Assembly: GCF_958979055.1 (NCBI RefSeq)
Contig: NC_084896.1
Location: 25,422,501-25,486,500 of the forward strand
From: Alnus glutinosa
Lineage: Eukaryota > Streptophyta > Magnoliopsida > Fagales > Betulaceae
DNA: 64,000 bases
Direction of reading: 5' to 3'
Each line of letters opens with the position of its first letter. The stretch's first letter is position 1. This document shows positions 34,695-47,662 of the stretch, piece by piece. The position numbers and the translations under genes were made by a program. The notes under the pieces are model-generated. The model saw only the letters and a list, made by a program, of their open reading frames with translations, searched no databases and was not told the origin of the DNA.

Positions 34695-35546
34695 TTAATT
34701 AATGTTTTTTTTAATTATTTATTTATTTTCTGTCTCGTTTCATTTTCGTTAACGGTGCTGCTGGGTCGACGACGGCTATCTCCCACACTGAGTCTAGCTT
34801 CTACACAAATCTTTCACAAACCCACTGCACAAATCCTTCATAAACCCAAAAAAATTTCACAAATCCTTCACAAAATAAACCCACAATTTTTCACAACCCC
34901 TTATCTCATTTGTGAATCATCACAATCCAAACTCAAACCCAAACCCAAAAGAAACACAAAATGTAAATCAAACTTAAGAATTTCACTTACGAAAAAAAAA
35001 AAAAAAGGAATCCGACCAGGTCTCTCTTTGTATTTCGGCCAGAGATCCGACCGAGCGTGGGTTTCGACCGGATCTGTCAAACCCACGCACATACACTGGC
35101 GTAGGTTTGACAGATCCGGTCGAAAACCCACTCTCTACAGTTGCGAGATCCCGTCGTCTCGATCTCGCCGATCGTCTAGATCCCGTTGCCTGTCTTCAAT
35201 TGTCGGCTAGAGAGAGGAAGAAGAACGAGAGAGAGAGCTCTAAGAAAGAGAGCTAGCCAAAGAGATCCATATATGGCTTTTGTTTTAAAAAGATATTGAT
35301 GACTTTTGTTTTAAAAATAAAGAAATAGGAAAACAAAAAAGCAAAATAGAACAAAAAAAAAAAATGTTACAAACCGTCTCTAAATTTATCTGATAGTTAA
35401 TTTTCAGACGGTTTTTATTGAAATCGTCTATAAATTTTATAAAGTTACAAAGGGTTTAATAAAACCGATTGTAAAACTATAATTTTAGATGGTTTTGAAA
35501 ACCGTCTAGAAAAAAACCGACTAAAATTAGCAATTGTTTTGTAGTG
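34428..35546. mobile_element. CACTA (En/Spm-like) non-autonomous element, TSD CTA
   Basis: The ends are CACTACAAAAAAAT and, inverted, CACTACAAAACAAT, flanked by CTA on both sides (34425-34427 and 35547-35549). The homologous unit near 12607-12614 reads CAACTAACCC with one CTA and no insertion. Subterminal regions carry many short copies of GACGGTTT and its complement, as in CACTA elements. The interior has a TA microsatellite (34634-34692) and a GC-rich part (35010-35210) with an inverted pair around ATCTGTCAAACCCACGC. No transposase frame. 1119 bp. Confidence 0.92.
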
Positions 35547-35894
35547 CTAACCTACTAGTGGACATATTTTAAACAATTTTGAACAAAATTTAGAAATGTA
35601 TATTAATTTCATATTACTTTTATCTTTTTGCCTAAATGTTATATGAGAAAACAACACAACTAACCAAACTAACGTAAACATAACATATACATAATCCTAA
35701 ACGACGTCGTTTTGATATTAAACTAAAACAATATTGTTTTGATGAATTTATTAAATATAATATATAAATTTCTAAGTCATTCGAGCTTATCTTTGCATTA
35801 GGTTTTCAACTTATCAATGTCAAAACTCCAAAGTGGGCATTTTCCATCGATTTGAGGAAATTTTCGTACATACGACCTTGGAAAATGGGCATTT

Positions 35895-36320
35895 TCCATA
35901 ATGCACTATAACCCTTTAAACTATCAAATAGTGCCAAAAAGATCAATTTTGTAAAAATATTTCAATAATGCCCTTACCACGTGTCTATATTCAATTAAAA
36001 ATTAATGAAATTTAAATTTAAATTTAAAAATGTTAAAAAAAATGAGTTAAAAAAATTGAAAAAAAATAAGGGTGGCTATGGCCAATTTGGGGGTGGTGGA
36101 ACTACCCCTAAAGGCCAAACCCTCCACTTTTTTTTTTTTTTTTTTTTTAAATATTTGTAATTTTCCTTTAATTTTTAATTTTTTTAATTTTTTAATTAAA
36201 TATATGATGGGTGGCAAGGTTATTATAAAAATATTTCGACAAAATGGACCTTTTTGACACTATTTGATAGTTTAGAGGATTATAATGCTAGCTAGAATTG
36301 GTAGTTCAAAGACTACTTTA
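35895..36320. mobile_element. Foldback element, uninterrupted copy
   Basis: Related to 15143-20971 without the LTR-like insertion: arms with CAAATAGTGCCAAAAAGATC and its complement enclose a centre with GGCCAAACCCTCCACTTTTT. Confidence 0.65.
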
Positions 36321-37051
36321 TATATATCGTATCCTGATCCCAATTTCTAACATTCGACCTTAGCTTTGCATTAGGTTTTTCAACTCATCTGTGTCCTAAC
36401 TGGGCATTTTCCATCGATTTGAGGAAATTCTCGTACATACGACCTCGGACAATGGGCATTTTCCATCGGTTAATTGGGGAAGCATTTCCATTGAGTTCTT
36501 CCCCTTATCCTCTTAAATTAGTAGCCTTGTTATTATTATTTTTATATATATATTTTTGTTAATTTCGATCTCTACAATCTCGACCCCACCAAAAAGAAAG
36601 CATTTTATTATTTTGATTGCATCTCCATCGATCTGGGTCATCTTTTACTTTGCTTTTGCTTGTGATCTTTCTAATTGTGCTTCTCTCTCCTCCTTTCCAC
36701 TTTTATCTTTTTTGTCTCTCTTTTCCCTCTCACAATTTCACACTATTCCCTTCCTTTTGATCTCTATTGTTACACACAGGAGACACGGATTTCAGGGATG
36801 GAGACTTAGACAAACAAACAAACAAACATAAGCTCAGGGTTAGATTAGAGCCTTCGTTGTGGAATGAAAGGATTACACTATTGGTGTTGTAATGGAAATG
36901 ATTGAACTGAATTGAATGAAAGGATTACAATGAATTGTGTTGTGATTACTAGGATACATAGAAGTCACTTTTTTGTTTTTGTTTTTTGTAATGAACTCCA
37001 AAAGTATACGCAACCACACCTATAATATTTCAACTGTATGTGTCTACTTCT

Positions 37052-38484
37052 TTAATTTCCGAAATCACAAACTTCAGATACCCTTTCAGTATGACGGTGG
37101 TGGGTATATTCTTGGATAAGGACCTGATTCAAATCACAGATAAATTTAGTACAAGTGATGAATTCAGTATTAATTAGCACCAGGAAAGTATATATATATA
37201 TATATATATACACACACCTAAACGAACTTTACCTGGAGGATAATAGGACGAGGTTTGTGGCGGTGGAGGGTAAATTGATGTTGGTGGGTAAGGTGGGGGA
37301 GGATAGGTAGCTGGAGGTGGAGCAGAGTACGGAGATGGTGGATACACGGCTGAGTTAGGTGGGTACGAAGAGTAGGGAGATGGAGCTGGGTAGGCCGAAG
37401 GTGCATAAGGAGCAGTAGTATTTGTTGAAAGTGGCTTAAAATACAAAGGAACTTGAGGCGTAGGCAGGGTCACATATGGCGGTGCCGACGAAGCAAAGCT
37501 TGTTGCAGGTTGCTGCAACAATAATCAATACAATTATTCAGCTCCAATGAAAAAATAACCTTCATGAAATAATAGAAGGAAATGCTATTGAATTAATAAT
37601 CTGTTAATCACCCAAAGTACTGTAATGATATTGTAACTTACTAGGGCATTAGAATAATGTAATATTGATCGCAATTCTCCTGCATTTCTGCAATGGAGGG
37701 AGAAAGATGTATGTTAATAACAGTCACTAAATCTGGCCGATGAAAAAGGGTATTAACTACTATATATTATTGTTTACGAGTTCTTTAACGGTATTTACCT
37801 GCCACGTTTAGTCTGAAGCGACCAGGTGGTGTCGTCGAAACCTCGAGAAAGCACCTTCTGCAATTGAATCCTATATATCACACAACAAAAACGAAAATCA
37901 AAACCATCCCATTATAATCTATCCAAAAGGGTCTAAAAAACACACAAATTCATTTAAAAAAATGCAATTACGTACTTTCCACTGCCGATGAAGTCGTCGG
38001 ATTTAAGGGTATTGCTGTTCCAAACGGTGACATTTATCTCCCTAAGACCTTCGATTAACGTAAAAACGAACTTCTCCTGGAATGTCGGATTCTTATCACC
38101 GTCTGTATATGCATATCAAGAAAAAATGAACATGGCTCAAGACTAGGATCTTATAGCAGTACTCTAGGGAGAAAATAAACAGATAAATAAAATAATAATT
38201 AAAAAATAAAAATAAAAATGTAGAGAACAAACCTGTGCAAGTACTGGTGCTGAACTTGGTGCTACCGTATTCGAGGAACACATACGGGTCCTGCCGTGAG
38301 ATCCACTCGGTGTCCTTCAGGTGGTTGCACCCGACAACTGAAACCAAGATGATGAAATTGAACAAGATAGACAGATCGACATAAAGATGCATGGCTTCTT
38401 TTTTTGTTATTAGTTTGTAAATAAAAGAGAGAAACTATTACCAGTGACCTCAAGAAGCTGGCCTTGAATATCAGTAATCGACAT
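37052..38484 (-). CDS. SRC2-like C2-domain protein, copy D
   Basis: Exons 38484-38442, 38337-38233, 38102-37976, 37870-37799, 37687-37642, 37512-37233 and 37110-37052 join in frame to 243 aa. The start is MSITDIQGQLLEVTVVGCNH. The C2 domain has DPYVFLEYGSTKF, DGDKNPTFQEKF and SDDFIGSGK; a Pro/Tyr-rich tail follows with one PPPPQTSSYY unit. It is most like copy C: both share the lost CCAG acceptor before exon 7 and the same predicted alternative C-terminal end, and both read RNAGELRSILHY in exon 5 where copy B has RYAGEVRLILHY. Differences from C: Val-Phe-Leu in place of Val-Cys-Leu and STSTCT in place of RTRTCT. Function as for copy B, from family knowledge. A TATA motif lies about 60 bp upstream of the ATG. 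Confidence 0.86.
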
Positions 38485-38540
38485 CGAAGAGTAAGGCTTT
38501 GACAATTCTCGATTCGTAATCGGTCTCCCTCTCTCCTTTC

Positions 38541-38549
38541 TATTTATAG
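38541..38549 (-). promoter_or_regulatory. TATA box of copy D
   Basis: CTATAAATA on the minus strand, about 57-65 bp upstream of the ATG, is the best TATA match in the family. The same block, with the TATA decayed to CTATAGATA, is kept in relics R3 and R4. Confidence 0.7.
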
Positions 38550-38743
38550 AGCCCGGCCGGCCCCATGGAGCAGGTTCTAGGAATTATCTATTCCGTGTAG
38601 AGAAATTGTTGGCCCCCAAAAAAACAAAAAAACAAACACGCCATATATAGCAGGTTCTAAAGTGAAGACTAGCGTTACTGTGTTTTCTATTTTTTTTTTA
38701 AAAAAATTTTATATCCTGACTTTCGTAGGGAAGAATTGAATTG

Positions 38744-38748
<5 letters not shown>

Positions 38749-38792
<44 letters not shown>
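38749..38792. repeat. TA microsatellite
   Basis: About 22 TA repeats upstream of copy D. 38800-39170 is AT-rich; 39050-39140 matches the CGGATTCGGACCGCGT...CGTGAACTGCG block found upstream of the other copies. Confidence 0.9.
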
Positions 38793-38796
<4 letters not shown>

Positions 38797-39959
38797 TTAA
38801 TCTATTAAATTGATATGTGTTTAATTAACCCAATATAGAGAAGAAGAAAAAATTGTTCTTAGTTAAAACTACAACTTAATTGCTTTGATGTTTTAATGTG
38901 AAATGGTATTGTTTAAAATTAGAAGTGTTTTGATTGAATGTTTAAGAAAATTGTTCTTTGTTAAAAAAAAAATATTAATGTGATAAAATTAAAAATATTT
39001 AATTTAATAACAAAAATTAAAATTAGAGAAAATTTATGTAGGAGAATCAATCAAGGGGCGAAGAAGAAAAGTAGTAGCTTCATAATCAGACCGCGTGCGT
39101 TGGCAGCGCGTGTACACGTCTGCGTGAACTGCGGGTACGCTAATGATGAGGAAACAGGCATAGGTCCCACCTGCTAGAACTCAGTCAACTCTTTTGATTT
39201 GGTCCTCCTCAGTGGTCCTATTTCTTAATCATTGGGTAATACTATTTATTTATTTTTCACTTCTTTAACGAAAAAAAAAAAATAAATAAAGTCTACATCA
39301 AATTATTTTAACTTTTTTCATTTTTTATATTACAATTATTTTTTATTACTATTCAAATAAAAAAATTCAATACAAAACAATTTTTTTTTCTTCATATTTT
39401 CTTAAAAAATTTCAAACTTTTTTTTTATCTGAAAAAAAAAAAAAATCAAACTTCTTTATACTTTATATTACATCAATCACATTTTATTCCTATTAAAAAA
39501 AAAACTTCTTTCTACAAGGGCAGCAATATAGGCTTATTCTTTCCGTCTCTACTGCAACTACAAAATGAACATTTTTAACCCTGAATTCAAAACTAGTCTT
39601 CACAATAAAATTGAAGATAAGTTTCTGATTGATTATTTGATTTTTACATCAAAAGAGAAATTGCTGCAAAATTTAGTACAAATTCAATCATGAATGATTT
39701 TTGATATCTAAAAGAACATTAGGTTTCATTTTGATAGGTGTTTGAATTGAAAATTAAAATATATTAAGGAACAATTACTTGGTATATTTTTTTTGTTAAC
39801 AATGAACGGATAGTAATTGCATTTTTATATATTAATTTAATATTAAATCTCAATATATTTATCATTCATGCTTTAGCCCTCTATCTTAATATATTTTACA
39901 TTCATGCTTGCTTTAAACCCTTTGATAAAAATTTCTGAATCCATCCCTGAGTGCCAATA

Positions 39960-40200
39960 ATTGTGCATGACAGCATGAAATCTTGATGGGTATGCCAAAA
40001 ATTTGAATTCTAAAATCTTCCAAGAAACCAAGGATGCTGGGTAGGCTTGGCAATTCGGGTTGTCGTGTCAACCCATTTGGTTGGCGTGTCAACCCGTCGG
40101 GTTAGTGTGTCAACCCGTTTAGCTAATTGTGCATGACAGAATGAAATCTTGATGGGTATGCCAAAAATTTGAATTCTAAAATCTTTCAAGAAACCAAGGA
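39960..40200 (+). pseudogene. PPR-gene fragments (duplicated scrap)
   Basis: LDGYAKNLNSK followed by IFQETKD can be read twice (about 39984-40034 and 40144-40195) because about 160 bp, including part of the hAT element end, is tandemly duplicated. The better preserved form at 61790 identifies it as a pentatricopeptide repeat remnant. Too short to function. Confidence 0.5.
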
Positions 40201-40207
40201 TACTAGG

Positions 40208-40492
40208 TAGGCCTGGCAATTCGGGTTGTCGTGTCAACTAATTTGGTTGGCGTGTCAACCCGTCGGGTTAGCGTGTCAACCCGTTTAGCTAATTTGGTAA
40301 AAAATGCGTCATTAACGCGTCATAAATATGTCATAAACGTGTCATAAACAGGTTGGTGGGTCATAAACGGGTCATTAATGTGTCATAAACGGGTTGACGG
40401 GTCATAAACGGGTTATAGCCTAAACCCAAACCCTATATATTCGTGTCGTGTTCGTGTCGGATTCATGGGTCGTGTCAAAATTACCAAGCCTA
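40208..40492. mobile_element. hAT-type MITE, TIR TAGGCCTGGCAATT
   Basis: Ends TAGGCCTGGCAATT and, inverted, TAGGCTTGGTAATT, with 8-bp TSD ATACTAGG (40200-40207 and 40493-40500). The duplicate block near 46590 has ATACTAGG once, uninterrupted. The interior repeats GTCATAAACG and CGTGTCAACC. An extra partial left end precedes it (about 40040-40120), duplicated together with flanking host DNA. Confidence 0.9.
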
Positions 40493-40854
40493 ATACTAGG
40501 GTTTGGGTCAAACCAATGCATTTGTAGCCATGTGGCCCATATATCTGGGCCTGATTTTCTGAGGGCTGGAAAGTCTTCAACTACTTGTTAAAGGATATGG
40601 GGGATTGTTCGGAGAATGCAACATTATGCTTGAATGGTTGATATATTGGGCCGATCAGGCCCGTTCATGGTAATGACTAGTAAAGATCTTGGGAAACTTG
40701 CTGCAAAGATGATTCTTGAGCAAACCCATACGATCCAGCGTACCATCAGACCCACGTGAGTCACATGACATAGATCGAAGGTTGATGAAAGAAGCAGGTG
40801 GTAGCTGGCTAGAGGTGGAAAATATGGTGCACAAGTTCTATGGCTATGTTTGGT

Positions 40855-41436
40855 GTGGGGATAATCCCATCCAACCCGGTCCCATTCGCCTTTGAGCCCA
40901 CATCAGCCCAATCGCGAATATGGGTCCGTAGCCCATCATATACGAATATGTAAGATCGAATATCCAGGAACCTCGAGAAGATATTGTCTCTGGATTAGCG
41001 CAACAAACCAGGGATCCAATATACACTATCCCAGATATCTTGAAATCGCGCCCCATCCTTAAAAATTCAGGACTTACATTAATTCCAAATTTGTTCATGT
41101 GAATCTCGCTTAGAGATTGTTAAGGAAATAACCTCGGTTTGAAAGATAGAGGGTTATGAGTCAACGATTGACTCTGATGTCGCTCCTTGGTCAAGGGAAA
41201 GAAAGAATACGAAACCCTAAAGCAACAAAGGTACTTATCACTCAGCCTATAATAGGCCTGGACCTCAGGTATGAAAAAGAGATTGATACTATTACGCTTT
41301 AGCTTACTTTATACAGAAATACTAACTTAGACATCAGAGGGAGGAACGCCAGCTAACTCCCGACATGTTCTCTTGCTTACTTTGCAGCGATCAGGAGAAG
41401 AAATCGCCGAGGAAGAGCAAGTTGTTAGGGCCATAT
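40855..41436. mobile_element. LTR remnant, first copy
   Basis: Begins near TGTGGGGATAATCCC, like the solo LTR start, and contains GACATCAGAGGGAGGAACGC and CTTTGCAGCGATCAGGAGAAG, typical of the R-U5 region of plant gypsy-type LTRs. It was present before the segmental duplication because 48576-49174 has the same remnant. Ends and TSD unclear. Confidence 0.6.
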
Positions 41437-43796
41437 CGAAAACTTTACCAATATTTAGTAAATGATTTTGTTTTGTTTGAATAGTAATAAGAGTAATAAG
41501 AAATGATTGATGTGATATAGAATTGTAAAATTTTGTGATTTGTTGTAAAAAAAAAAAAGGTGAAAATGTTATGTTTTTTAATATACTTTTTGGTTAAATA
41601 GTAATAAAAAGTTATTGACATAGTATAACAAGTAGAAATGTTTTTAATTTGATTTTTTTAAAGAATTAAGAATAATTTGCCAAACGGTGCCTATATATTT
41701 TTTGGGAAGTTAATGTTGAAAAATTAAAAATTCTCTCTTTCCAATTGCTGCCGGCCATTGCCTTTATTGTGACCATTGTCAATGACTCACCACCATGCAC
41801 CCTTATCGCGACATTACTACTATCAATCTTCTCGCCACCACAATGGCAGCAGAATCGACCACTTGACATTTTTGGATGTTTTGGAGATAGCCGAACCATC
41901 TCAATAATCGCAAGTCCATAATTAGGGATGATTTAATCATCTTCCAAATAGCTATAAAAGTGGCCAGCCACCCAATAAAGGTGGCGGTGGCAGACTAGTA
42001 GTGGTAGTGAGGGTGGCAATAAGGTTATTGGAAAGAAAGAATTTATATATATTGTTGCTAGAAAGAAAGAATTTATTAAATAAAGGCAATGCAAAAAAGA
42101 ACATATTAAAAATTGAATATAAAAGTTTAATTCATAATTTTGAATTTCAAAATGTGAGAAAAAAGAATTTTAAATAAAAAATATAAGAAAAAAAATTAAT
42201 ATTAATATTTAAATATGATAAAATAAAATTTTACTGAGTTTGTAGTTTAATTAAATATTATTTAATGTATATACTTGTAATTTTGTTTTGTTTTATTTTG
42301 TTTTGTTTTGTTTTATTTTTTTTTAAATTACATATGTGTGATTAGGGCTGTCAATTTTTGGCACGGTCCATGAACTCGACATGAACATAACATGAAATTA
42401 ATAAGTTATGAAATGGTATAATCGGGTTTGGGTTAGTAACTTAGTTATAGTTAAGTCTATTTCTTAATTAGACATAGTTAAAAACTATTATCTAGTCGTA
42501 GTTGAAATCTATTTGTATTATTCTTATGCTTAACTCATTTTGGGTCAATATAATAAACTGGCCAATTTTGGGTCAATATGCTTAACTCATAGGTAACCCA
42601 AATAACTCATTTATGAAATAAGAAAAATGAATGAGAAATAATATACGATACCCATATAGATTCCACAGTAAAGAACACATTTATTCCTAGAATTTCGCAT
42701 TCCCAAAACATGGCTCATATACTCATAAAGAAAGCAAACTTGGGTTAACCACGGGCTTTCTCACTTTCTAATCTTTTCTTAATAAAAACTATAAAAAGAA
42801 AAGGTGGCCATAATATATTATGAAATTCAAGAATTCAAGATATAGTTGAAGTTTATCACATAGTTATAGTTAGGGAAAAGTACACATAACTCCCTCAAAC
42901 TACCACCTCATTGTCAATGTACTCTCCAAACTGTTAAGTCTATTTTTTAATTAGACACAGTTGAAAACTATCATCTAGTCGTAGTTGAAATTTATTTGTA
43001 TTATTCTTATCTATCCTGATTTTATTATAAATAGGAGCATGATATATTGTAAACATCATTAAAGAAATAAGAGTAAAATATAATCATTTGAGTTTTCTCT
43101 AATAAGTTTTATATTTATTTGTTTATTGCATTACCTTTTCTTTTGCGGAAAGATGTACATATTCTCAACACACATGTTTCTACCGTCAAATTCTCTCCAA
43201 ATCTATTTTTTTTTTTTTGAAAAAAAAAAAAAAAAAAAAAAAACTCAAACGGACTTCTTTGACTCTTTCTGATCCCACTTTAGTTTTGACTGGAAAAACT
43301 GGCTTCTAATATACCATGTATGATTTAGAATTATTCTGCCGTGGAAAGAAATTAAAGTGGGAACACTTATTCATAGGAAGGCATGAAAGTATGTTTATAT
43401 ATATTTGTGATATTTTTTGAATTTATCAAATAACAAGTTTGGCCGTGTCGGGTCAATCTTAACAGGATCTGTTTAGCTAAACGGATTAAACGGATCAGGT
43501 TGAGTTACCAATTTATTTGAATGGGTCTCGTTAGAGTTGAAGAATCTATCCCGTTTAGCTAAACGAATCGTATTAAAATTGACCATTAACATGTTGGCGA
43601 GTCAAGTAGATAAACCAAAACCCGACACACTAATTCAAATTGTCATACTTATGTGATGTTTTGATTAAACCGTCAATTATAAGAGTCATTAATATAGTTT
43701 ATATGAGGTTGTGAGGGCTTTACAATAGTTTCCGTACACATCCACTTTGTTGACTAGCCAATAATAAATCCAAGAAAAGTAGACCGTTAGAAATAA

Positions 43797-43979
43797 GAGT
43801 AATGATTGAATATCACTCAAAGACACAATTTTTCACTATCTTGCCTATGTGGCAAGGTGGTCCCCCACTATTTTTTGAATTCTTTTATTTTTTAAAAATA
43901 AATTAAGGTAGGAGACCACCTTGCCACATAGACAAGATGGTAAAAAGTTGTATCTTTAGAAGATATTCAATCATTACTC
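43797..43979. mobile_element. Mutator-type MITE GAGTAATGATT
   Basis: Foldback with arms containing CTATGTGGCAAGGTGGTC and its complement, ends GAGTAATGATTGAATATC and inverse. No TSD match. Same family as 44068-44250, absent from the second duplicate block. Confidence 0.7.
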
Positions 43980-44067
43980 TTTGGGAGTTTATCTCAATCC
44001 AAAGCATGCAAATTGCCTGTTAAATTTCACGTGGGCCCCGCGACGTCAATAATTTGCAAGTGATAAA

Positions 44068-44250
44068 GAGTAATGATTCACTACCACCTAAATATACAAC
44101 TTTTCACCACCTTGTCTATGTGGCAAGGTGGTCCCCTACTAACTTTAGAGTTTTTTTATTTTTAAAAAATAAAATAAAGTGGGGGACCACCTTGCCACAT
44201 AGACAAAGTGGTGAAAAGTTGTATATTTAGGTGGTAAAGAATCATTTCTC
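44068..44250. mobile_element. Mutator-type MITE GAGTAATGATT, 9-bp TSD
   Basis: Near-perfect foldback (CACCTAAATATACAACTTTT against its complement; CTATGTGGCAAGGTGG against its complement) flanked by the 9-bp direct repeat AGTGATAAA (44059-44067 and 44251-44259). Its terminus is close to the element at 25564-25745. Confidence 0.88.
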
Positions 44251-45232
44251 AGTGATAAATTATGCAAACAGCTAACCATGGGACCCATGATAGATAAATC
44301 CCCAAGTTTTTCTTGACTCACTAAGAATAAATTCAAAAAAGAATATTCAATGAGAATTGAGACATAAAGGCAACTTGAAAAGAACACGTTAGAAAAATTT
44401 GAATATAAAAATTTAATTAGTAATTTTACATTTTAAAAAGTGAAAAAAATAATTTTTAATTAAAAAAATATAAGAAAATTTAAATTAATATTATTTAATT
44501 AGTATTTAAATATAAGAAAATAAAATATCATTGAGTTTCTAGTTTAATTAAATATTATTTAATGTATACTTGTAATTTTGTTTTTAAAAAATTTATATAA
44601 TTAAATATATTTGTGATTTTTTTTTTCTTGAGTTTATCAAATAATAGGTTCGGTCGTGTCGATTTAATCCAACACGACATGTTTATCAAACGAGTTTGAT
44701 CATGTCATTCGTTTTTTTAAATGGTTATCGTTAGAGTTGAAACTTTGATCCATTTAAATAAATGAATTGTGTCAGGATTGACTCTTAACAGGTTGGTTGG
44801 TCAAGCGGATCGACTCAAACCCAATACTCCAACCCAAATTGCTAGCCTTATGTAATGTTATCGACTCAACCGACAATTCAAAGATTGATTATATTTTATA
44901 TGAGGTTGTGATAATGAAAGCAGCCAAGAAAAGTAGACCTTGATAAATAAGGGAGATGAAAAATTTGCGATAAATCCATTAAAGGTTTGGAAGTTCATCT
45001 CAATCCATAGAATCCCAACTGCATCAAGTCTTATAAGGCCGCGCGCGGCCAGATCCCATTTTGTTGTGTTCCCGACCTTTGTCTATTCTCATTTCTCATA
45101 TGTAGTGAAAAAAATCCACCCCCTTCTACTTGTAATGTTTTTGCCTTTGTTGATTTTTGGTTGTTTCTTTTTGGAATGTACTATAATATTTGGCATTTTC
45201 AATCTGCTACTTTTTCTTTCTTTCTTTTTTCC

Positions 45233-45281
<49 letters not shown>

Positions 45282-45361
45282 ATTTACAACAAGAGCTAAT
45301 TTAAGAGTGAATTGAAAATATCATATTAGCATAATAAAATACTTGTGTATTATATAATACA

Positions 45362-45546
45362 AGTAATTTTAGATGTCATACCTATGGATGTCCTTCTTGT
45401 GTTCCTCTAAAAATGAGGTGGCTTTTAAAATCACCATTTGATCAAAATTTAATTTTGATCAATCACAAGCCCAACAGTGATTTTAAAAGCCATATCATAT
45501 TTAGAAGGATACAAGAGAGACATATGTATGACATCTAGAATTACTC
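45362..45546. mobile_element. Foldback MITE AGTAATTCTAGATG, copy 1
   Basis: Inverted ends with TTTTAGATGTCATA and CATACATATGTCTCTC-like arms. The orthologous copy in the second block is 51543-51728, so insertion preceded the duplication. Confidence 0.65.
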
Positions 45547-46772
45547 ATATAATACTACTCTTATCTCACCAAGAATTGATCTAAGGATTAAGAGACATGT
45601 TATTCTTCCAACTCTCTCTCTCTCTCTCTCTCTCTCTCCTTTTTTTTTTTTTTTAAAAAAAAAATCTACCATTAGATCTGTAGATTGACGTGATAGATTT
45701 ATTTATTTATTTTTTTTTTTGAATTTATACAACTCAGTCAACTCTTTTGATTTGGTCCTCCTCAGTGGTCCTATTTCTTAATCATTGGGTAATACTATTT
45801 ATTTATTTTTCACTTCTTTAAAGAAAAAAAAAAAAGTCTACATCAAATTATTTTTAAATTTTAAATTTTTTATATTACAATTATTTTTTTATTACTATTC
45901 AAATAAAAAAAAAATACACTACAAAACAAATCTTTTTTCTTCACATTTTCATAAAAAAAAATTCAAAATTTTTTTTATCTGAAAAAAAAAATATTCAAAC
46001 TTCTTTCTACTTTATAGTACATCAATCTCATTTTATTCTTATTAGAAAAAAAAACTTCTTTCTAGAAGGGCAATAATACAGGCTTATTCTTTCCGTCTCT
46101 ACTGCAACTACAAAATGAACATTTTCAACCTTGAATTCAACACTTGTCTTCACAATAAAATTGGAGTTGAATTTCTGACTGATTCTTTAATTTTTACATC
46201 GAAAGAGAAATTGTTGCAAAATTTATAATACAAATTCAATCATGGATGATTTTCAATATCTAAAAGAACATTAGGTTCCATTTTACTAGGTGTTTGAATT
46301 GAAAATTAAAATATATTAATGAACAATTACTTGGTTTATTCTTTTTGTTAACAATGAACGGACAGTAATTGCATTTTTATTTATTAATTTAATATTAAAT
46401 CTCAATATATTTATTATTCATGCTATAGCCATCTATCTTAATATATTTTACATTCATGCTTGCTTTAAACCCTTGGATAAAAATTTCTGAATCCATCCCT
46501 GAGTGCCAATAATTGTGCATGACAGCATGAAAAAATCTTGATGGGTATGCCAAAAATTTGAATTCTAAAATCTTTCAAGAAACCAAGGATACTAGGGTTT
46601 GGGTCAAACCAATGCACTTGTAGGCAAGTGGCCCATATATCTGGGCCTGATTTCTGAGGGCTGGAAAGTCTTCAACTAATTGTTAAAGGATATGGGGGAT
46701 TGTTCGGAGAATGGAGCATTATGCATGAATGGTTGATATATTGGGCCGATCAGGCCCGTTCATGGTAATGAC

Positions 46773-47405
46773 TTGCGCAAAAATACAAGCATTTTGACGC
46801 GTGTCTACAGTACCCGTTACTGTAGACACGCTTCCAATTTGACACGTGTCTTTGGAGACACGTGTCTAATTGTACATCCGTCACAAATTGACACGTGTAT
46901 TTAATACACGTGTCCAATTTGACACGTGTATTAAATACACGTGTCAAACTGTTTTTTTTTCCAAATATAATTTTTTTTTTAATTAAATAGAATTTCAACA
47001 ATTGGACACGCGTATTAAATACACGCGTCCAATTTGACACGTGTATTTAATACACGTGTCCAATTGGACACGTGTATTAAATACACGTGTCAAACTGTTA
47101 TTTTTTTTTTTCCAAATATAATTTTTTTTTATTAAATAGAATTTCAACAATTAGTACGCGTGTCAAACTGTTATTTTTTTCAAATTTAATTTTTTTATTA
47201 AATAGAATTTTAACAATTGGGGACGTGTATTTAAATACACGTCTCGAATTGGGCACGTGTACTGAGTACACGTGCCCAATTGTTTAGCCAGAACGTGTAT
47301 ATGTGTTTTCTCCTGGTTATATGTGTTTTTTCCCGCTTATATATGTGTATATATATATATATATATAATTTTTAAAATTCAAATAATATAATAATATAAT
47401 AATAG

Positions 47406-47465
<60 letters not shown>

Positions 47466-47626
47466 TCGGAAATGGGTAGCAGACCCATTTCCGATCTGAA
47501 TTATCTCTCTCTCTCTCCCTCTCCGTCACAGCCGCGCCGGCCAGCTTCCGGCCACCGCGCATCAGCCCTTCCCGCCGGTGAGACGCCCTCTCTCCACCTT
47601 TCTCTGCTCGGTTCTCGGTCTCTCTC

Positions 47627-47662
<36 letters not shown>

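Larger units (their letters stand above)
39179..45616. repeat. Segmental duplication, first copy
   Basis: This block aligns from CTCAGTCAACTCTTTTG to GAGACATGTTATTCTTCC with 45731-51788, interrupted by copy-specific insertions: a hAT element at 40208-40492 and MITEs at 43.8-44.25 kb here, and the palindromic element at 46.77-48.42 kb in the other. Parts recur a third time at 61090-62345. No intact gene: PPR-gene fragments (near 39984 and 40145), LTR remnants and AT-rich DNA. Confidence 0.85.
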
